Below are positions 16,579-25,746 of a stretch of DNA of 64,000 nt, piece by piece. The stretch covers positions 496,001 through 560,000 of the forward strand of contig NZ_RKRE01000002.1 in NCBI RefSeq assembly GCF_003815015.1. The letters run 5' to 3'. Each line of letters opens with the position of its first letter. The stretch's first letter is position 1. Position numbers and translations under genes: made by a program. A model generated the notes under the pieces. The model had not been told where the DNA came from, did not search any database, and worked only from the letters and a program-made list of their open reading frames with translations. The stretch comes from Thermodesulfitimonas autotrophica (lineage in GTDB: Bacteria > Bacillota > Desulfotomaculia > Desulfotomaculales > Ammonificaceae).

Positions 16579-18237
16579 ATGGCAAACTGCAATCCGAGAC
16601 TTATCCCCCCTTACGGGGGCAACTTAGTCAACCTTCTGGTTTCAAAAGAGGAGCATGCCCAACTGCTGGAACGGGCGAAAAACCTCCCGTCACTCCGGCT
16701 TACTCCCCGTTTGCTGTGTGATATTGAGCTCCTGGCTACCGGAGCCTTTTCGCCTCTCGACCGTTTCATCGGCGAAAGCGACTACACCCGTGTCCTCGAA
16801 GAAATGCGGCTCACAAACGGACTGCTTTTCCCCCTTCCTGTTGCTTTATCGGTTAAAGAAAACGACATCAGCACCGGCGACGAGATCGCGCTCCGGAGTC
16901 CTAAAAACGAAATAGTAGCAATTATGAAGGTTGAGGAGAAGTTTGAAAGGGACATTTCGCGCGAAGCAGCATTGATCTGCGGCACAACAGATCCGCGGCA
17001 CCCTGTAGTGGCAGAAATGCTCTCTTGGGGCAGATTTTGCCTCTCCGGCCCCCTCAGGGTGCTCAATACACCGCGACATTACAATTTTACAGAGTTCTAC
17101 CGGACCCCCGCGGAAGTGCGCGAATGGCTGAAATCTGCGGGATATTCGCGGGCGGTGGCCTTTCAAACCAGGGGCCTGATTTACCAAACCGAGGAAGAAA
17201 CAATAAAAAAAATGGTGAAGGAAACTGGCGGCGCCCTTGTTCTCCAAGGGGTTGCTGACCCAACCCGGCCCGGTGAAATAGACATTTTTACCCGCCTCCG
17301 GACGTACAAGCTCCTGGCCGAAAAATACTACGACCGGAAGCGGACCATCCTTAATTTCCTACCGCTGGCAACACGGTTAGCCAGAGTGCGGGAAATCTTG
17401 TGGTACGCAATAATTCAGCGCAACTACGGGTGCGACCATCTTCTCCTGGCAGATGCGGCGTGTATAAACGGGTTAGATACCGAAAGCGAACGGTTTTTCG
17501 CCCCGGTGGAAATAGAAGAATTTTTCACCGAACATAGCAACGAAATCGGTGTAAAAGTATTGCTTTACAAAAGGCCACCCCGGGGGGCAATGCGTCCGGA
17601 AGTTGCCGCGATCATCGCCAACGCGTACCCGCCGCGCCACCAGCAGGGGTTCTGCCTCTGGTTTACTGGACTGCCGTGCGCCGGCAAATCAACAATCGCG
17701 GAAATCGTCACGCTAATGTTACAAGAGTACGGGAGAAAAGTTACCTTTCTGGACGGGGACGTTGTGCGTACCCACCTCTCCAAAGGGCTCGGGTTCACGA
17801 AAGAGGACCGGGATACGAATGTGCTCCGTATCGGGTTCGTGGCTTCCGAAATCGTCCGGCACAACGGCGTGGTAGTCTGCGCGGCTGTAAGTCCCTACCG
17901 TGCCGCGCGCAACCAGGTACGCAATATGGTCGGCAAGGACCGCTTTGTTGAAATCTTTGTCGACACGCCTCTGGATGTCTGCGAAAAGCGCGATACAAAG
18001 GGTCTGTACGCCAGGGCCCGAATGGGCAAGATCAGGGGCCTGACCGGCATAGACGACCCCTACGAAGTTCCGGTGGCGCCCGAGATCATTTTGAAAACAA
18101 CAGACTGTTCGCCGGAGGAAAACGCGCGCAAAGTCATCCTGTATCTGATCGAAAAAAAGTTTTTGCCGGAGAAACCTGATAAGCAGACCTCCAAAGCGGC
18201 TGCGGTTTACCATCCGGCGATCACAATCAAGAACTGA
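16579..18237 (+). CDS. cysC: ATP sulfurylase-like/APS kinase fusion with degenerate sulfurylase site
   Basis: 552 residues. Residues 1-350 have the ATP-sulfurylase fold (RLIPPYGGNLVNLL start, CGTTDPRHPVV, DPTRPGEIDIFTR, LPLATRLARVREILWYAIIQ). Residues 356-545 are an APS kinase with P-loop GLPCAGKS at 364-371, FLDGDVVRTHLSKGLGFTKE, and the CEKRDTKGLYARARMGKI segment. The kinase looks complete and should make PAPS from APS. The sulfurylase motif normally QxRNPxHxxH is QTRGLIYQTE at 196-205, without either histidine, and the GRDHAG loop is LADAACING. ATP sulfurylase activity is therefore unlikely. The start is ATG 16579 after AAAGGGCG; an upstream in-frame GTG at 16537 lies in the wzt relic. The sulfotransferase at 21423 is the probable user of PAPS. 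Confidence 0.9.
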   Translation: MANCNPRLIPPYGGNLVNLLVSKEEHAQLLERAKNLPSLRLTPRLLCDIELLATGAFSPLDRFIGESDYTRVLEEMRLTNGLLFPLPVALSVKENDISTGDEIALRSPKNEIVAIMKVEEKFERDISREAALICGTTDPRHPVVAEMLSWGRFCLSGPLRVLNTPRHYNFTEFYRTPAEVREWLKSAGYSRAVAFQTRGLIYQTEEETIKKMVKETGGALVLQGVADPTRPGEIDIFTRLRTYKLLAEKYYDRKRTILNFLPLATRLARVREILWYAIIQRNYGCDHLLLADAACINGLDTESERFFAPVEIEEFFTEHSNEIGVKVLLYKRPPRGAMRPEVAAIIANAYPPRHQQGFCLWFTGLPCAGKSTIAEIVTLMLQEYGRKVTFLDGDVVRTHLSKGLGFTKEDRDTNVLRIGFVASEIVRHNGVVVCAAVSPYRAARNQVRNMVGKDRFVEIFVDTPLDVCEKRDTKGLYARARMGKIRGLTGIDDPYEVPVAPEIILKTTDCSPEENARKVILYLIEKKFLPEKPDKQTSKAAAVYHPAITIKN

Positions 18238-18243
18238 GGGATC

Positions 18244-19560
18244 ATGAGCGACATCGCCATCCGGGTTCAAGGTTTAAGCAAACGCTACCGCATCGGGCAG
18301 CGGGAACCCTACCGGGCGCTGCGGGACGTGCTGGCCCGCGGCCTGACGGCCCCGTTTCGCGCCACCGCCTCGGTTTTCCGCCGCTCGGGGCCAAACGGAA
18401 ACGGAATCCGTGACGAAAATTACATATGGGCGCTCAAAGATGTTTCGTTCGAAGTTAAGCGCGGCGAAGTCGTGGGGATCATCGGCCGCAACGGCGCCGG
18501 GAAGAGCACGCTGCTGAAGATTCTTTCCCGCATCACCGAGCCCACCGAGGGCTACGCCGAGATCCACGGACGGGTGGGCTCTCTGCTGGAGGTGGGAACC
18601 GGCTTCCACCCCGAGCTGACCGGGCGGGAGAACATCTACCTTAACGGGGCCATCTTAGGGATGAAAAAGAAAGAGATAGACCGCAAGTTTGATGAGATTG
18701 TGGCCTTCGCTGAAGTAGAGAAGTTCATAGACACGCCAGTGAAGCACTACTCCAGTGGCATGTACGTGCGCCTGGCCTTCGCCGTGGCCGCCCACCTGGA
18801 GCCGGAGATCCTGCTGGTGGACGAGGTGCTGGCGGTGGGGGATGCGGCGTTTCAGAAGAAGTGCCTGGGGAAGATGGGCGATGTGGCAAAGGAAGGGCGG
18901 ACAGTGTTGTTTGTGAGTCATAATATGGCTGCTGTTGAGCATCTATGCGGTAAGGCCCTACTAATGGAAAAAGGGAAAATCATCGAGCAAAGCGATTCCC
19001 AGTCAGTTATTAACTATTATCTTGCAAAGGTGCTTCCATCTGCTATAGGCAAAGTTCCATTGTCTGAACGAACAGACCGGTCGGGGAACGGAAGAATAAG
19101 ACTGACGAGCTTTCATGTTGAAGATCACAAGGGGAATAGACTGGAAGTTGTCCGGAGCGGAATGGATCTCGTGTTCGTATTTGGGTTCCGATGTCAGGAG
19201 GGACAAATACCCACGAACGTTGATATAGGTTTTTCTCTGCACTCTGATAAAGACCAAATGCTCTTCGTCTTATATAGCTCATACGTTGGGCAAACCTTTG
19301 AAACCGTGCCCTCTGAAGGTGCCTTCCGTTGCTACGTCCCGCACTTTCCAATTTCGAGGGGGCGTTACCGTATAGGTGCACGTGTAACTGTTAATGGAGA
19401 GGAAGCTGACTGGCCGCAGGACGGAGTAGGCTATTTGGATGTTGAGGACGGTGATTTCTACGGCACAGGCAGGAAAGGCTTTGAAGGGAACACTCCTTTC
19501 CTGGTAAGCGGTAAGTGGGATGTTAAAAGGGCGAATGGAAAAGGCACAAAAGGGGTGTAA
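18244..19560 (+). CDS. wzt: Polysaccharide ABC transporter ATPase with C-terminal glycan-binding domain (Wzt)
   Basis: 438 residues. Residues 1-250 are the ATPase: Walker A GRNGAGKST near 83-91, signature YSSGMYVRLAFAVAAHL, Walker B EILLVDEVLAVGD, and the HNMAAVEHLC switch histidine. Residues 285-425 form a Wzt-type C-terminal beta-sandwich, which in characterised systems recognises the modified non-reducing end of the glycan before export. Base composition drops sharply at about 18,930-18,960: the ATPase half is very GC-rich, the C-terminal half is clearly AT-rich like the three genes that follow. I infer that the binding domain was exchanged together with the downstream glycan-modifying genes. 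Confidence 0.93.
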   Translation: MSDIAIRVQGLSKRYRIGQREPYRALRDVLARGLTAPFRATASVFRRSGPNGNGIRDENYIWALKDVSFEVKRGEVVGIIGRNGAGKSTLLKILSRITEPTEGYAEIHGRVGSLLEVGTGFHPELTGRENIYLNGAILGMKKKEIDRKFDEIVAFAEVEKFIDTPVKHYSSGMYVRLAFAVAAHLEPEILLVDEVLAVGDAAFQKKCLGKMGDVAKEGRTVLFVSHNMAAVEHLCGKALLMEKGKIIEQSDSQSVINYYLAKVLPSAIGKVPLSERTDRSGNGRIRLTSFHVEDHKGNRLEVVRSGMDLVFVFGFRCQEGQIPTNVDIGFSLHSDKDQMLFVLYSSYVGQTFETVPSEGAFRCYVPHFPISRGRYRIGARVTVNGEEADWPQDGVGYLDVEDGDFYGTGRKGFEGNTPFLVSGKWDVKRANGKGTKGV

Positions 19561-19561
19561 A

Positions 19562-20251
19562 ATGATAAGCATCATTACTAAATTATTCGAGAGATTTCGT
19601 TTAGCTGCCGGACAGAAATCCTTTGCTCTTGACCAACTGGACCTGAAGCTAAGGCCCTATTTGAATTTTCGAAACGGTTTTTTCATTGAGGCCGGTGCAA
19701 ATGATGGCGTATCACAAAGTAATACGCTGTATTTTGAGAGGTACATGAATTGGACTGGGATATTAATTGAGCCGATACCTGAGCTGGCTGACAAATGCAG
19801 AATGAATAGGCCTAGATGCATTGTCGAAAGTTGTGCGTTGGTTTCTTTTGACTACGAGAAAAGGTTCGTGGAAATGCGATATTGCAATCTTATGTCCCTT
19901 GTTAAAGGAGCACTAGGATCACCAGAAACAGAGCAACTCCACATTGAGCAAGGCTGCAAGTGCCAAGGTATTTCGACCTATGAATTGAAGGTGCCGGCGC
20001 GGACTTTGACTTCGATTCTTGATCAGCACTCAGTTGGTAAAATAGACTTCCTTTCATTAGATGTAGAAGGCTATGAGCTAAATGTACTCAAGGGTATCGA
20101 TTTCGACAGATACAGACCTACTTTTATTCTTATAGAAGTGCGTTCTAAGGACGAGATAGAAAGGTTCCTGCGCCCTCTCTATAAGCCTGTGGCAATTCTA
20201 TCTCATAATGATGCCTATCAGGATATCTTATATCGACTTGCTGATGCGTAA
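19562..20251 (+). CDS. FkbM family methyltransferase
   Basis: 229 residues. FFIEAGANDGVSQSNTLYFE is the FkbM version of SAM motif I, followed by WTGILIEPIPELADKC and FLSLDVEGYELNVLKGIDFD, the conserved LDVEG(Y/A)E motif. FkbM proteins O-methylate sugars or polyketides. I start at ATG 19562 (AGGGGTG just upstream, two bases after the wzt stop) in preference to an upstream in-frame start at 19520 inside wzt. It is AT-rich like the next two genes. Close linkage to the exporter domain suggests a glycan substrate. Confidence 0.87.
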   Translation: MISIITKLFERFRLAAGQKSFALDQLDLKLRPYLNFRNGFFIEAGANDGVSQSNTLYFERYMNWTGILIEPIPELADKCRMNRPRCIVESCALVSFDYEKRFVEMRYCNLMSLVKGALGSPETEQLHIEQGCKCQGISTYELKVPARTLTSILDQHSVGKIDFLSLDVEGYELNVLKGIDFDRYRPTFILIEVRSKDEIERFLRPLYKPVAILSHNDAYQDILYRLADA

Positions 20252-20287
20252 CACCTAGTATTTTAAGAGGTCCCAGGAGGTCTAACG

Positions 20288-21412
20288 TTGGACGGAGACC
20301 ATCCTAAGGTTTGTCTTGTAAGTTGGACATCTTTTATGCCCTCCCGGTGGCAGACTGTGTTATACATCCGGGAAAGGTATGACGTCGATTTTGCGGTCGT
20401 AGCCCCACCACGCGCGAAAATATCTCCTGTCTATGACGCATCCGGCTATCTGACCCCCGCTTCGGTTGGTTTAAAGGATTGTCCCGACTTTGTTACTTTA
20501 ATCCCGTTGAAAGACGTTGAAAGGCCAGCTTCCGGATTCGATGAGACGAAGCTTAAAGCTTTTTTAGATCATTATAAGCCCGATCTATTATGGATTCACG
20601 GCGAGCCTCTACAGCAAGTTACGCGACAAATTTGCAGGTGGTACTTCTTTTCGTGCAGTCCCAGGATATACCAAGCCGCTGTTGACAACTATCAGCATCT
20701 AGGGAGAGGACCTCGTGCGATAAAGAATAGATTGTTGTTGCACCGCATCACCGGTTTCCTGGCAAGTTCAAAATCTACAGCATATGCATTGGAGAAAGAT
20801 CTCAAGATCTCACGGAAAAAGGTCTTTGTAACTTACTTGCCTAACCTTCCTGTCGAGAGGGTCAGTAAGCCGCGTTCGACGAACCGCGAGTTCAGAATCG
20901 GTTTCGCGGGTAGACTGGCACCGGAAAAAGGGATTCTGATTCTTTTGGAGGCGCTTGATTTCTTGCCTTCAGAGATTAAACTATTTACGGCAGGAGCGGG
21001 AGAAGAATACATACTCCACCGTCTATTGGCAAATCCACGGGTTCACCATATGGGACTACTTCAAGGACTATCGGCATTATTCTCGGAGATCGATTTGCTA
21101 GTCGTCCCATCACTTACGACTCCCAGATGGAAGGAGCAGTTTGGAAGGGTAATCGCTGAAGCATTCTCGTGTGGTATCCCCGTCGTTGGATCTGATTCCG
21201 GTTCGATACCAGATGTTGTTGGAGAGGGAGGGCTTATCTATCCTGAAGGTTCAGCCAGGGCTCTCGCTAATAGGATTCTTGAAGTGTATTCGGATAATGA
21301 CTTGTATCAGCGGCTTTCTACGAATGCTAGGGTGAGATTCGAAGAGCACTTCTCTGTTGCAGGCCACGCGCGACGATTGGCAAATATATTCAATCTGAGT
21401 CCAAGGAGATAG
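20288..21412 (+). CDS. GT4 family glycosyltransferase
   Basis: 374 residues, GT-B fold. The donor domain reads IGFAGRLAPEKGILILLEAL, then an EX7E-type region with WKEQFGRVIAEAFSCGIPVV and GSIPDVVGEGGLIYPEGSA. The N-terminal half (VCLVSWTSFMPSRWQTVLYI) lacks a typical GG-loop. TTG 20288 is preceded by a perfect CCAGGAGGTC ribosome binding site at 8 bases. Codon use is AT-rich and unlike the glycosyltransferases of the first unit, in line with a transferred block from about 18.95 to 22.27 kb. Confidence 0.85.
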   Translation: MDGDHPKVCLVSWTSFMPSRWQTVLYIRERYDVDFAVVAPPRAKISPVYDASGYLTPASVGLKDCPDFVTLIPLKDVERPASGFDETKLKAFLDHYKPDLLWIHGEPLQQVTRQICRWYFFSCSPRIYQAAVDNYQHLGRGPRAIKNRLLLHRITGFLASSKSTAYALEKDLKISRKKVFVTYLPNLPVERVSKPRSTNREFRIGFAGRLAPEKGILILLEALDFLPSEIKLFTAGAGEEYILHRLLANPRVHHMGLLQGLSALFSEIDLLVVPSLTTPRWKEQFGRVIAEAFSCGIPVVGSDSGSIPDVVGEGGLIYPEGSARALANRILEVYSDNDLYQRLSTNARVRFEEHFSVAGHARRLANIFNLSPRR

Positions 21413-21422
21413 AACAAATAAT

Positions 21423-22271
21423 ATGGAAAGAACAGGGCTACTGGAAATCCTAAAAAAGGTTATTAATCCTTTGCAGAGTTTCTACCATCAAAAGCGAGAC
21501 AAAAGGCTCTTCCAAGACCATCTGAGGCCTACGGATGTATTTTTGGTTGGGCATCCGAAGTCAGGAAACACCTGGCTAGCTTATATGTTAGCCATTGTTC
21601 TGTATAAAGATTTGGAACATCAAGTTACTTTAGCAAATCTGAAAGAATTCATCCCTGTCATCCATGGCAGCGATGGTGCGATAGCCCGCTTTGAAGATAT
21701 CCCCAACCCGCGTATTTTTCGAAATGAATGGCCGCTTTACCCGGAACTGTACCCGAAAACAGTTTATATTCTTCGCGACCCGAGAGCTGTACTCACCTCC
21801 TATTACCACCACTACCGCGTTGTTACCGGAGATACGCAAACGAGTATGGAAGAGTTCGTCCGAGAATACCTGGTTAATGGTTGCATTAGAAGATTTGAAC
21901 CCCAGCTGATCCGCTGGGACAAGCAAGTTTCAGAATGGCTAAAGCGTGCCGAAAAGAACGCTGTCAGGATCGTGAAATACGAAGAATTATTGAAAGATCG
22001 CCGAAAGGTATTAGAAGACTTAGCAACATTTCTCGAGATATCACCTAATCCTAACGTGATAGCGATAGCTGTAAAGCGTGGCGAATTCAAAGAAATGCGA
22101 GCTGAAGAAGAAAAATATGGTGCGGAGTCCTTTCCTGGGGAACTCGGTTTAAGAGGCCGCTTTATAAGAAAAGGCACGGCTGATGGATGGCGGGAAGAGA
22201 TGTCTCCCAAGGTGGCTGAATTAATAGAACGCGAGTTCCGAGAAGCAATGAAAAAAGTTGGGTATATTTGA
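21423..22271 (+). CDS. Sulfotransferase (PAPS-dependent)
   Basis: 282 residues of the Sulfotransfer_1 family. The 5-prime phosphosulfate loop is HPKSGNTWLAYML at 44-56, the 3-prime phosphate site is LRDPRAVLTSYYHHYR with R118 and S126, and RKGTADGWREEMSP near the C-terminus corresponds to the GxxGxWK motif that closes over PAPS. All elements expected of an active enzyme are present. A glycan acceptor is inferred from its position between glycosyl- and methyltransferases. The likely PAPS source is the APS kinase at 16579. Confidence 0.9.
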   Translation: MERTGLLEILKKVINPLQSFYHQKRDKRLFQDHLRPTDVFLVGHPKSGNTWLAYMLAIVLYKDLEHQVTLANLKEFIPVIHGSDGAIARFEDIPNPRIFRNEWPLYPELYPKTVYILRDPRAVLTSYYHHYRVVTGDTQTSMEEFVREYLVNGCIRRFEPQLIRWDKQVSEWLKRAEKNAVRIVKYEELLKDRRKVLEDLATFLEISPNPNVIAIAVKRGEFKEMRAEEEKYGAESFPGELGLRGRFIRKGTADGWREEMSPKVAELIEREFREAMKKVGYI

Positions 22272-22370
22272 ATGCCATTACCTCTCTACCCTGTTTGACG
22301 CCGGAGAGCCGTTATTTTCTTCTGATTTACGTCCGCCAGATGGACCCGTAAGACGTAAAGGGGAACGGTG

Positions 22371-23186
22371 ATGGGTAAAGGTAAAGCTGCCGCCAACCAA
22401 CAGAAAAAGCTACCCGTCCTCCGCTCGGCCCTAAAGGCTCTTTTACCCGCCTTCCTTCGCAACCAATGGCAGGCAAAGTGGCGCCGATTCAAGCTTGAGA
22501 TCCCGGTAGGAGGGGTAAACTTCGGCGACCTCCGGCGTTCCGCGCCTGTTTGCCGGGTTTTCGGCCTCGACAGAGGCACGCCGGTCGACCGGCACTACAT
22601 CGAGCAATTCCTAAGCAACCATGCTACCGACGTCCGGGGGCGGGTGCTGGAGGTTGGCGATGATTTTTACACCAAGAAGTACGGCGGCCGCCGGGTCACC
22701 CGCTCCGATATCCTTCACGTAACCGGAGACAACCCCAAGGCGACGATTGTGGCTGATTTAACCCGCTCCGATGATATTCCGGCGAATGCTTTCGACTGCG
22801 TCATTCTGACGCAAACGCTCCAATTCATCTATGACGTTAAGGCCGCCATCCGGACGCTTTACCGGATTCTCAAGCCGGGCGGTGTGCTTCTGGCCACGGT
22901 TCCGGGCATCAGCCAGATAAGTCGCTACGATATGGACCGGTGGGGAGAGTACTGGCGCTTCACCACTCTCTCCGTCCGCCGTTTGCTCACAGAAGTTTTT
23001 CCGCCGGAAAATGTTAAGGTGAATGCCCACGGGAACGTAACCGCCGCCGTTGCCTTCCTCCACGGGCTCGCAGCGGAGGAGCTTTCCGCGGCAGAGCTGG
23101 CTTTCAACGACCCGGACTACGAATTACTGATCACCGTGCGGGCGGTAAAGCCTCTGCCAAACTCCGAAAAAGGGGCGGGGCAATGA
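22371..23186 (+). CDS. Class I SAM-dependent methyltransferase
   Basis: 271 residues. VRGRVLEVGDDFYTKKYGG is an atypical motif I; the later DCVILTQTLQFIYDVKAAI and LYRILKPGGVLLATVPGI are standard for Methyltransf_11 proteins. The poor glycine-rich loop makes SAM binding slightly uncertain. Composition returns to host-like GC here, so the AT-rich block ends between 22271 and 22371. The start is ATG 22371 behind AAAGGGGA; GTG 22368 is directly before it. The stop overlaps the next gene by 4 bp. Confidence 0.8.
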   Translation: MGKGKAAANQQKKLPVLRSALKALLPAFLRNQWQAKWRRFKLEIPVGGVNFGDLRRSAPVCRVFGLDRGTPVDRHYIEQFLSNHATDVRGRVLEVGDDFYTKKYGGRRVTRSDILHVTGDNPKATIVADLTRSDDIPANAFDCVILTQTLQFIYDVKAAIRTLYRILKPGGVLLATVPGISQISRYDMDRWGEYWRFTTLSVRRLLTEVFPPENVKVNAHGNVTAAVAFLHGLAAEELSAAELAFNDPDYELLITVRAVKPLPNSEKGAGQ

Positions 23187-24223
23187 GGCTGAGGGGAACG
23201 GGGCATATCCGCCGGGGTATTAGCCGCTTCTTCCGGCGTGTCCGGCCGCAGGCGGTCATCCTGTTATATCACCGCGTTGCCGAAGTGGCTGCCGATCCCC
23301 AGTTGCTTTGCGTGAAACCCGCGCATTTCGCCGCTCATCTTGCCCACGTCCAGCAGAACTACCAGCCGGTAAGCCTCACCGCCCTGAGCGAAGCCCTGCA
23401 GCAAGGAGAAGTGCCAGACCGGGCGGTAGTGCTTACCTTCGACGACGGTTACGCCGATAACCTCCACCATGCCAAACCCATCCTCGAAAGATACGCGGTG
23501 CCGGCAACGGTTTTCGTTACGGCGGGGAAAATTGATAATCGCCGCGAATTCTGGTGGGACGAGCTGGAACGGTTGTTACTTTTGCCGGATGCCTTGCCGG
23601 AAAGGCTGGAATTAACCATCAACGGCAGGAAGTATTCGTGGTCCTTAGAAGGAACCGGAAGGCCGGAGAGATTCCGACCCGAACGGTATCGCTACTGGAA
23701 TATTACCCTAAAAGACGATCCCACACCGCGCCATAAATGCTACCGGGAGCTCTGCGCCCTCCTCCGACCTCTGACCGAAGCAGCAAGGCAGGCCGTGCTG
23801 GCGGAGCTGGTGTCTATAACCGGCGCAGGTCCTCTCGGCCGGCCCGAGTACCGGCCATTGACAACTGAGGAGGTACGGGCGTTAGCAGCGGGAGGATTGG
23901 TGATGGTGGGTGCCCATACTTTAACCCACCCGGTGCTCGCCGCGCTGCCGCCCGAAGAACAGCACCGCGAGATCGCAGAAAGCAGGCGGCGATTAGAATC
24001 AATATTAGGGCAGCCAGTAACCAGTTTTTCTTACCCCTACGGCGCAAAAGGTGACTACACCCCGGAAACCTTAGCGATAGTCCGGCAGGCCGGCTTTGTC
24101 TGCGCCTGCGCTAACTTTCCGGAACCGGTTACACAAAAAACCGACCGCTTCCAGTTGCCCCGGTTCCTCGTCCGGGACTGGGACGGCCCGGAATTTGCCC
24201 GAAGGCTGAAAGGGTTTTTCTAA
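23183..24223 (+). CDS. Polysaccharide deacetylase family protein (NodB-like)
   Basis: 346 residues. The NodB motif 1 is AVVLTFDDGYADN with D87 and D88; motif 2 is GAHTLTHPVL with H244 and H248, the usual metal ligands; motif 3 is SFSYPYGAKGDYTPET. An insertion of about 100 residues (roughly 120-225) separates motifs 1 and 2, as in several glycan-locus deacetylases. It would remove acetyl groups from amino sugars, matching the UDP-HexNAc dehydrogenase at 7436. There is no signal peptide, so action on a cytoplasmic or lipid-linked intermediate is likely. The start overlaps the preceding stop as ATGA. Confidence 0.88.
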   Translation: MRLRGTGHIRRGISRFFRRVRPQAVILLYHRVAEVAADPQLLCVKPAHFAAHLAHVQQNYQPVSLTALSEALQQGEVPDRAVVLTFDDGYADNLHHAKPILERYAVPATVFVTAGKIDNRREFWWDELERLLLLPDALPERLELTINGRKYSWSLEGTGRPERFRPERYRYWNITLKDDPTPRHKCYRELCALLRPLTEAARQAVLAELVSITGAGPLGRPEYRPLTTEEVRALAAGGLVMVGAHTLTHPVLAALPPEEQHREIAESRRRLESILGQPVTSFSYPYGAKGDYTPETLAIVRQAGFVCACANFPEPVTQKTDRFQLPRFLVRDWDGPEFARRLKGFF

Positions 24224-24225
24224 GG

Positions 24226-25650
24226 ATGAGGCCAGTTATTTTACAGGTCAGTACCTCTGACACCGCAGGCGGCGCGGAAAGGGTGGCTTTGAACCTCCAC
24301 CGGGCTTACCAGCTCCGGGGCTATCGCGCCTGGCTGGCTGTAGGCCGGAAAACGAGCGACAACCCCAGCGTGTTGTTAATACCCAATGATGATTACCGGA
24401 ACCTCTGGGTAAAAACGTGGTTCCGCGTAAGAGACTTTGTAGCCGCTTGGGAGTTCGGCCCCAGCACTAAAACCCTTTACCGGCTCTTCCACCAGATAGG
24501 GCGCCTCGGCGAACCCTCGCGCCTATTGGACCGGTGGCGGGGGCGCGAAGATTTTCACTTCCCCGGCACCCGGCACCTGCTGGATACGCTGCCCCAGCAA
24601 CCCAATATCGTCCACTGCCACAACCTGCACGGCGGCTACTTCGACCTGCAGGCGCTTCCGTGGCTCAGCCGGCAGGTTCCGGTGATTCTAACCCTGCACG
24701 ATATGTGGCTCCTGACCGGCCACTGCGCGCACTCATTTGCTTGTGAACGCTGGAAAACCGGCTGCGGTAATTGCCCAGATCTCAGCATTCCTCCCGTCGT
24801 CAAGCGGGACGCCACGGCCCAAAACTGGCACCGCAAACGGGAGGTCTACCGGAAGAGCCGCCTGCACATCGCCACACCGAGCCGGTGGCTGATGGACAAA
24901 GTAAAAGACTCGATGCTGATGGAAGGTGCAGTGGAATGCCGGGTAATCCCGAACGGGGTTGACCTTTCAGTTTTCCAGCCAGCCGCCGACCGGCGGGAAG
25001 CGCGGGCTTCGCTCGGCCTGCCGCAGGAAGCAAAGATACTCCTCTTTACCGCCAACACCATCCGCGGCAACATATGGAAGGATTACGCAATGCTTCGCGC
25101 AGCCGTTATGAAGGTGGCCGAAAGCCTAAAGCAAAGACAGCTTCTGTTCGTCGCCTTAGGCGAAGAGGCCCCCCCGGAGCAAACCGGCGAAGCTCGTATA
25201 GTTTTCATACCCTTTCAGCAGGATACGCGGGTGGTAGCCCGCTATTACCAGGCTGCGGATCTATACATCCACGCTGCCCGGGCCGATACCTTCCCCAACA
25301 CGGTGCTCGAAGCCTTGGCCTGCGGGACGCCGGTGGCGGCCACGGCGGTGGGCGGCATTCCCGAGCAGGTTAAGGGGTTAAGGCTCACCCCGGATACCGG
25401 GAAACCGATCGGACCAGAATTTAACGCCTACACCCCGGAAGAAGCGACCGGAATACTGGTGCGCCAAGGCGACGCAGTTGCTATGGCAGAAGCGGTAGTC
25501 ACCCTGCTGAAAGATAAAGAGCTGCGGCAAAGACTGGGCGAAAACGCGGCCAGAGACGCCAGGGAACGGTTTGACCTTAACAAGCAGGTGGAGGCGTACC
25601 TTGCCTGGTACGAGGAGTTGGCCCAAGCAAGGAATACAGGTAAGCACTAA
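24226..25650 (+). CDS. GT4 family glycosyltransferase, WcaC-like
   Basis: 474 residues, longer than the other glycosyltransferases here. The N-terminus VILQVSTSDTAGGAERVALN has the GG-loop. A middle block LTLHDMWLLTGHCAHSFACE followed by a CGNCPDL segment is typical of the WcaC/WbbK-like branch, with four cysteines that may bind a metal. The donor domain ends with AARADTFPNTVLEALACGTP and VGGIPEQV. An extended loop of about 35 residues follows VGGIPEQV. It begins 2 bp after the deacetylase stop. Confidence 0.87.
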   Translation: MRPVILQVSTSDTAGGAERVALNLHRAYQLRGYRAWLAVGRKTSDNPSVLLIPNDDYRNLWVKTWFRVRDFVAAWEFGPSTKTLYRLFHQIGRLGEPSRLLDRWRGREDFHFPGTRHLLDTLPQQPNIVHCHNLHGGYFDLQALPWLSRQVPVILTLHDMWLLTGHCAHSFACERWKTGCGNCPDLSIPPVVKRDATAQNWHRKREVYRKSRLHIATPSRWLMDKVKDSMLMEGAVECRVIPNGVDLSVFQPAADRREARASLGLPQEAKILLFTANTIRGNIWKDYAMLRAAVMKVAESLKQRQLLFVALGEEAPPEQTGEARIVFIPFQQDTRVVARYYQAADLYIHAARADTFPNTVLEALACGTPVAATAVGGIPEQVKGLRLTPDTGKPIGPEFNAYTPEEATGILVRQGDAVAMAEAVVTLLKDKELRQRLGENAARDARERFDLNKQVEAYLAWYEELAQARNTGKH

Positions 25651-25746
25651 AAAGCCAATCTGCCGAAAGGGAAGTCTGTTTACGCTGGCGAAGTAATAAA
25701 AACGGGCCAGTTCAAAAGATGCCGGGGGGCCTTGGAGAAAACAGTT

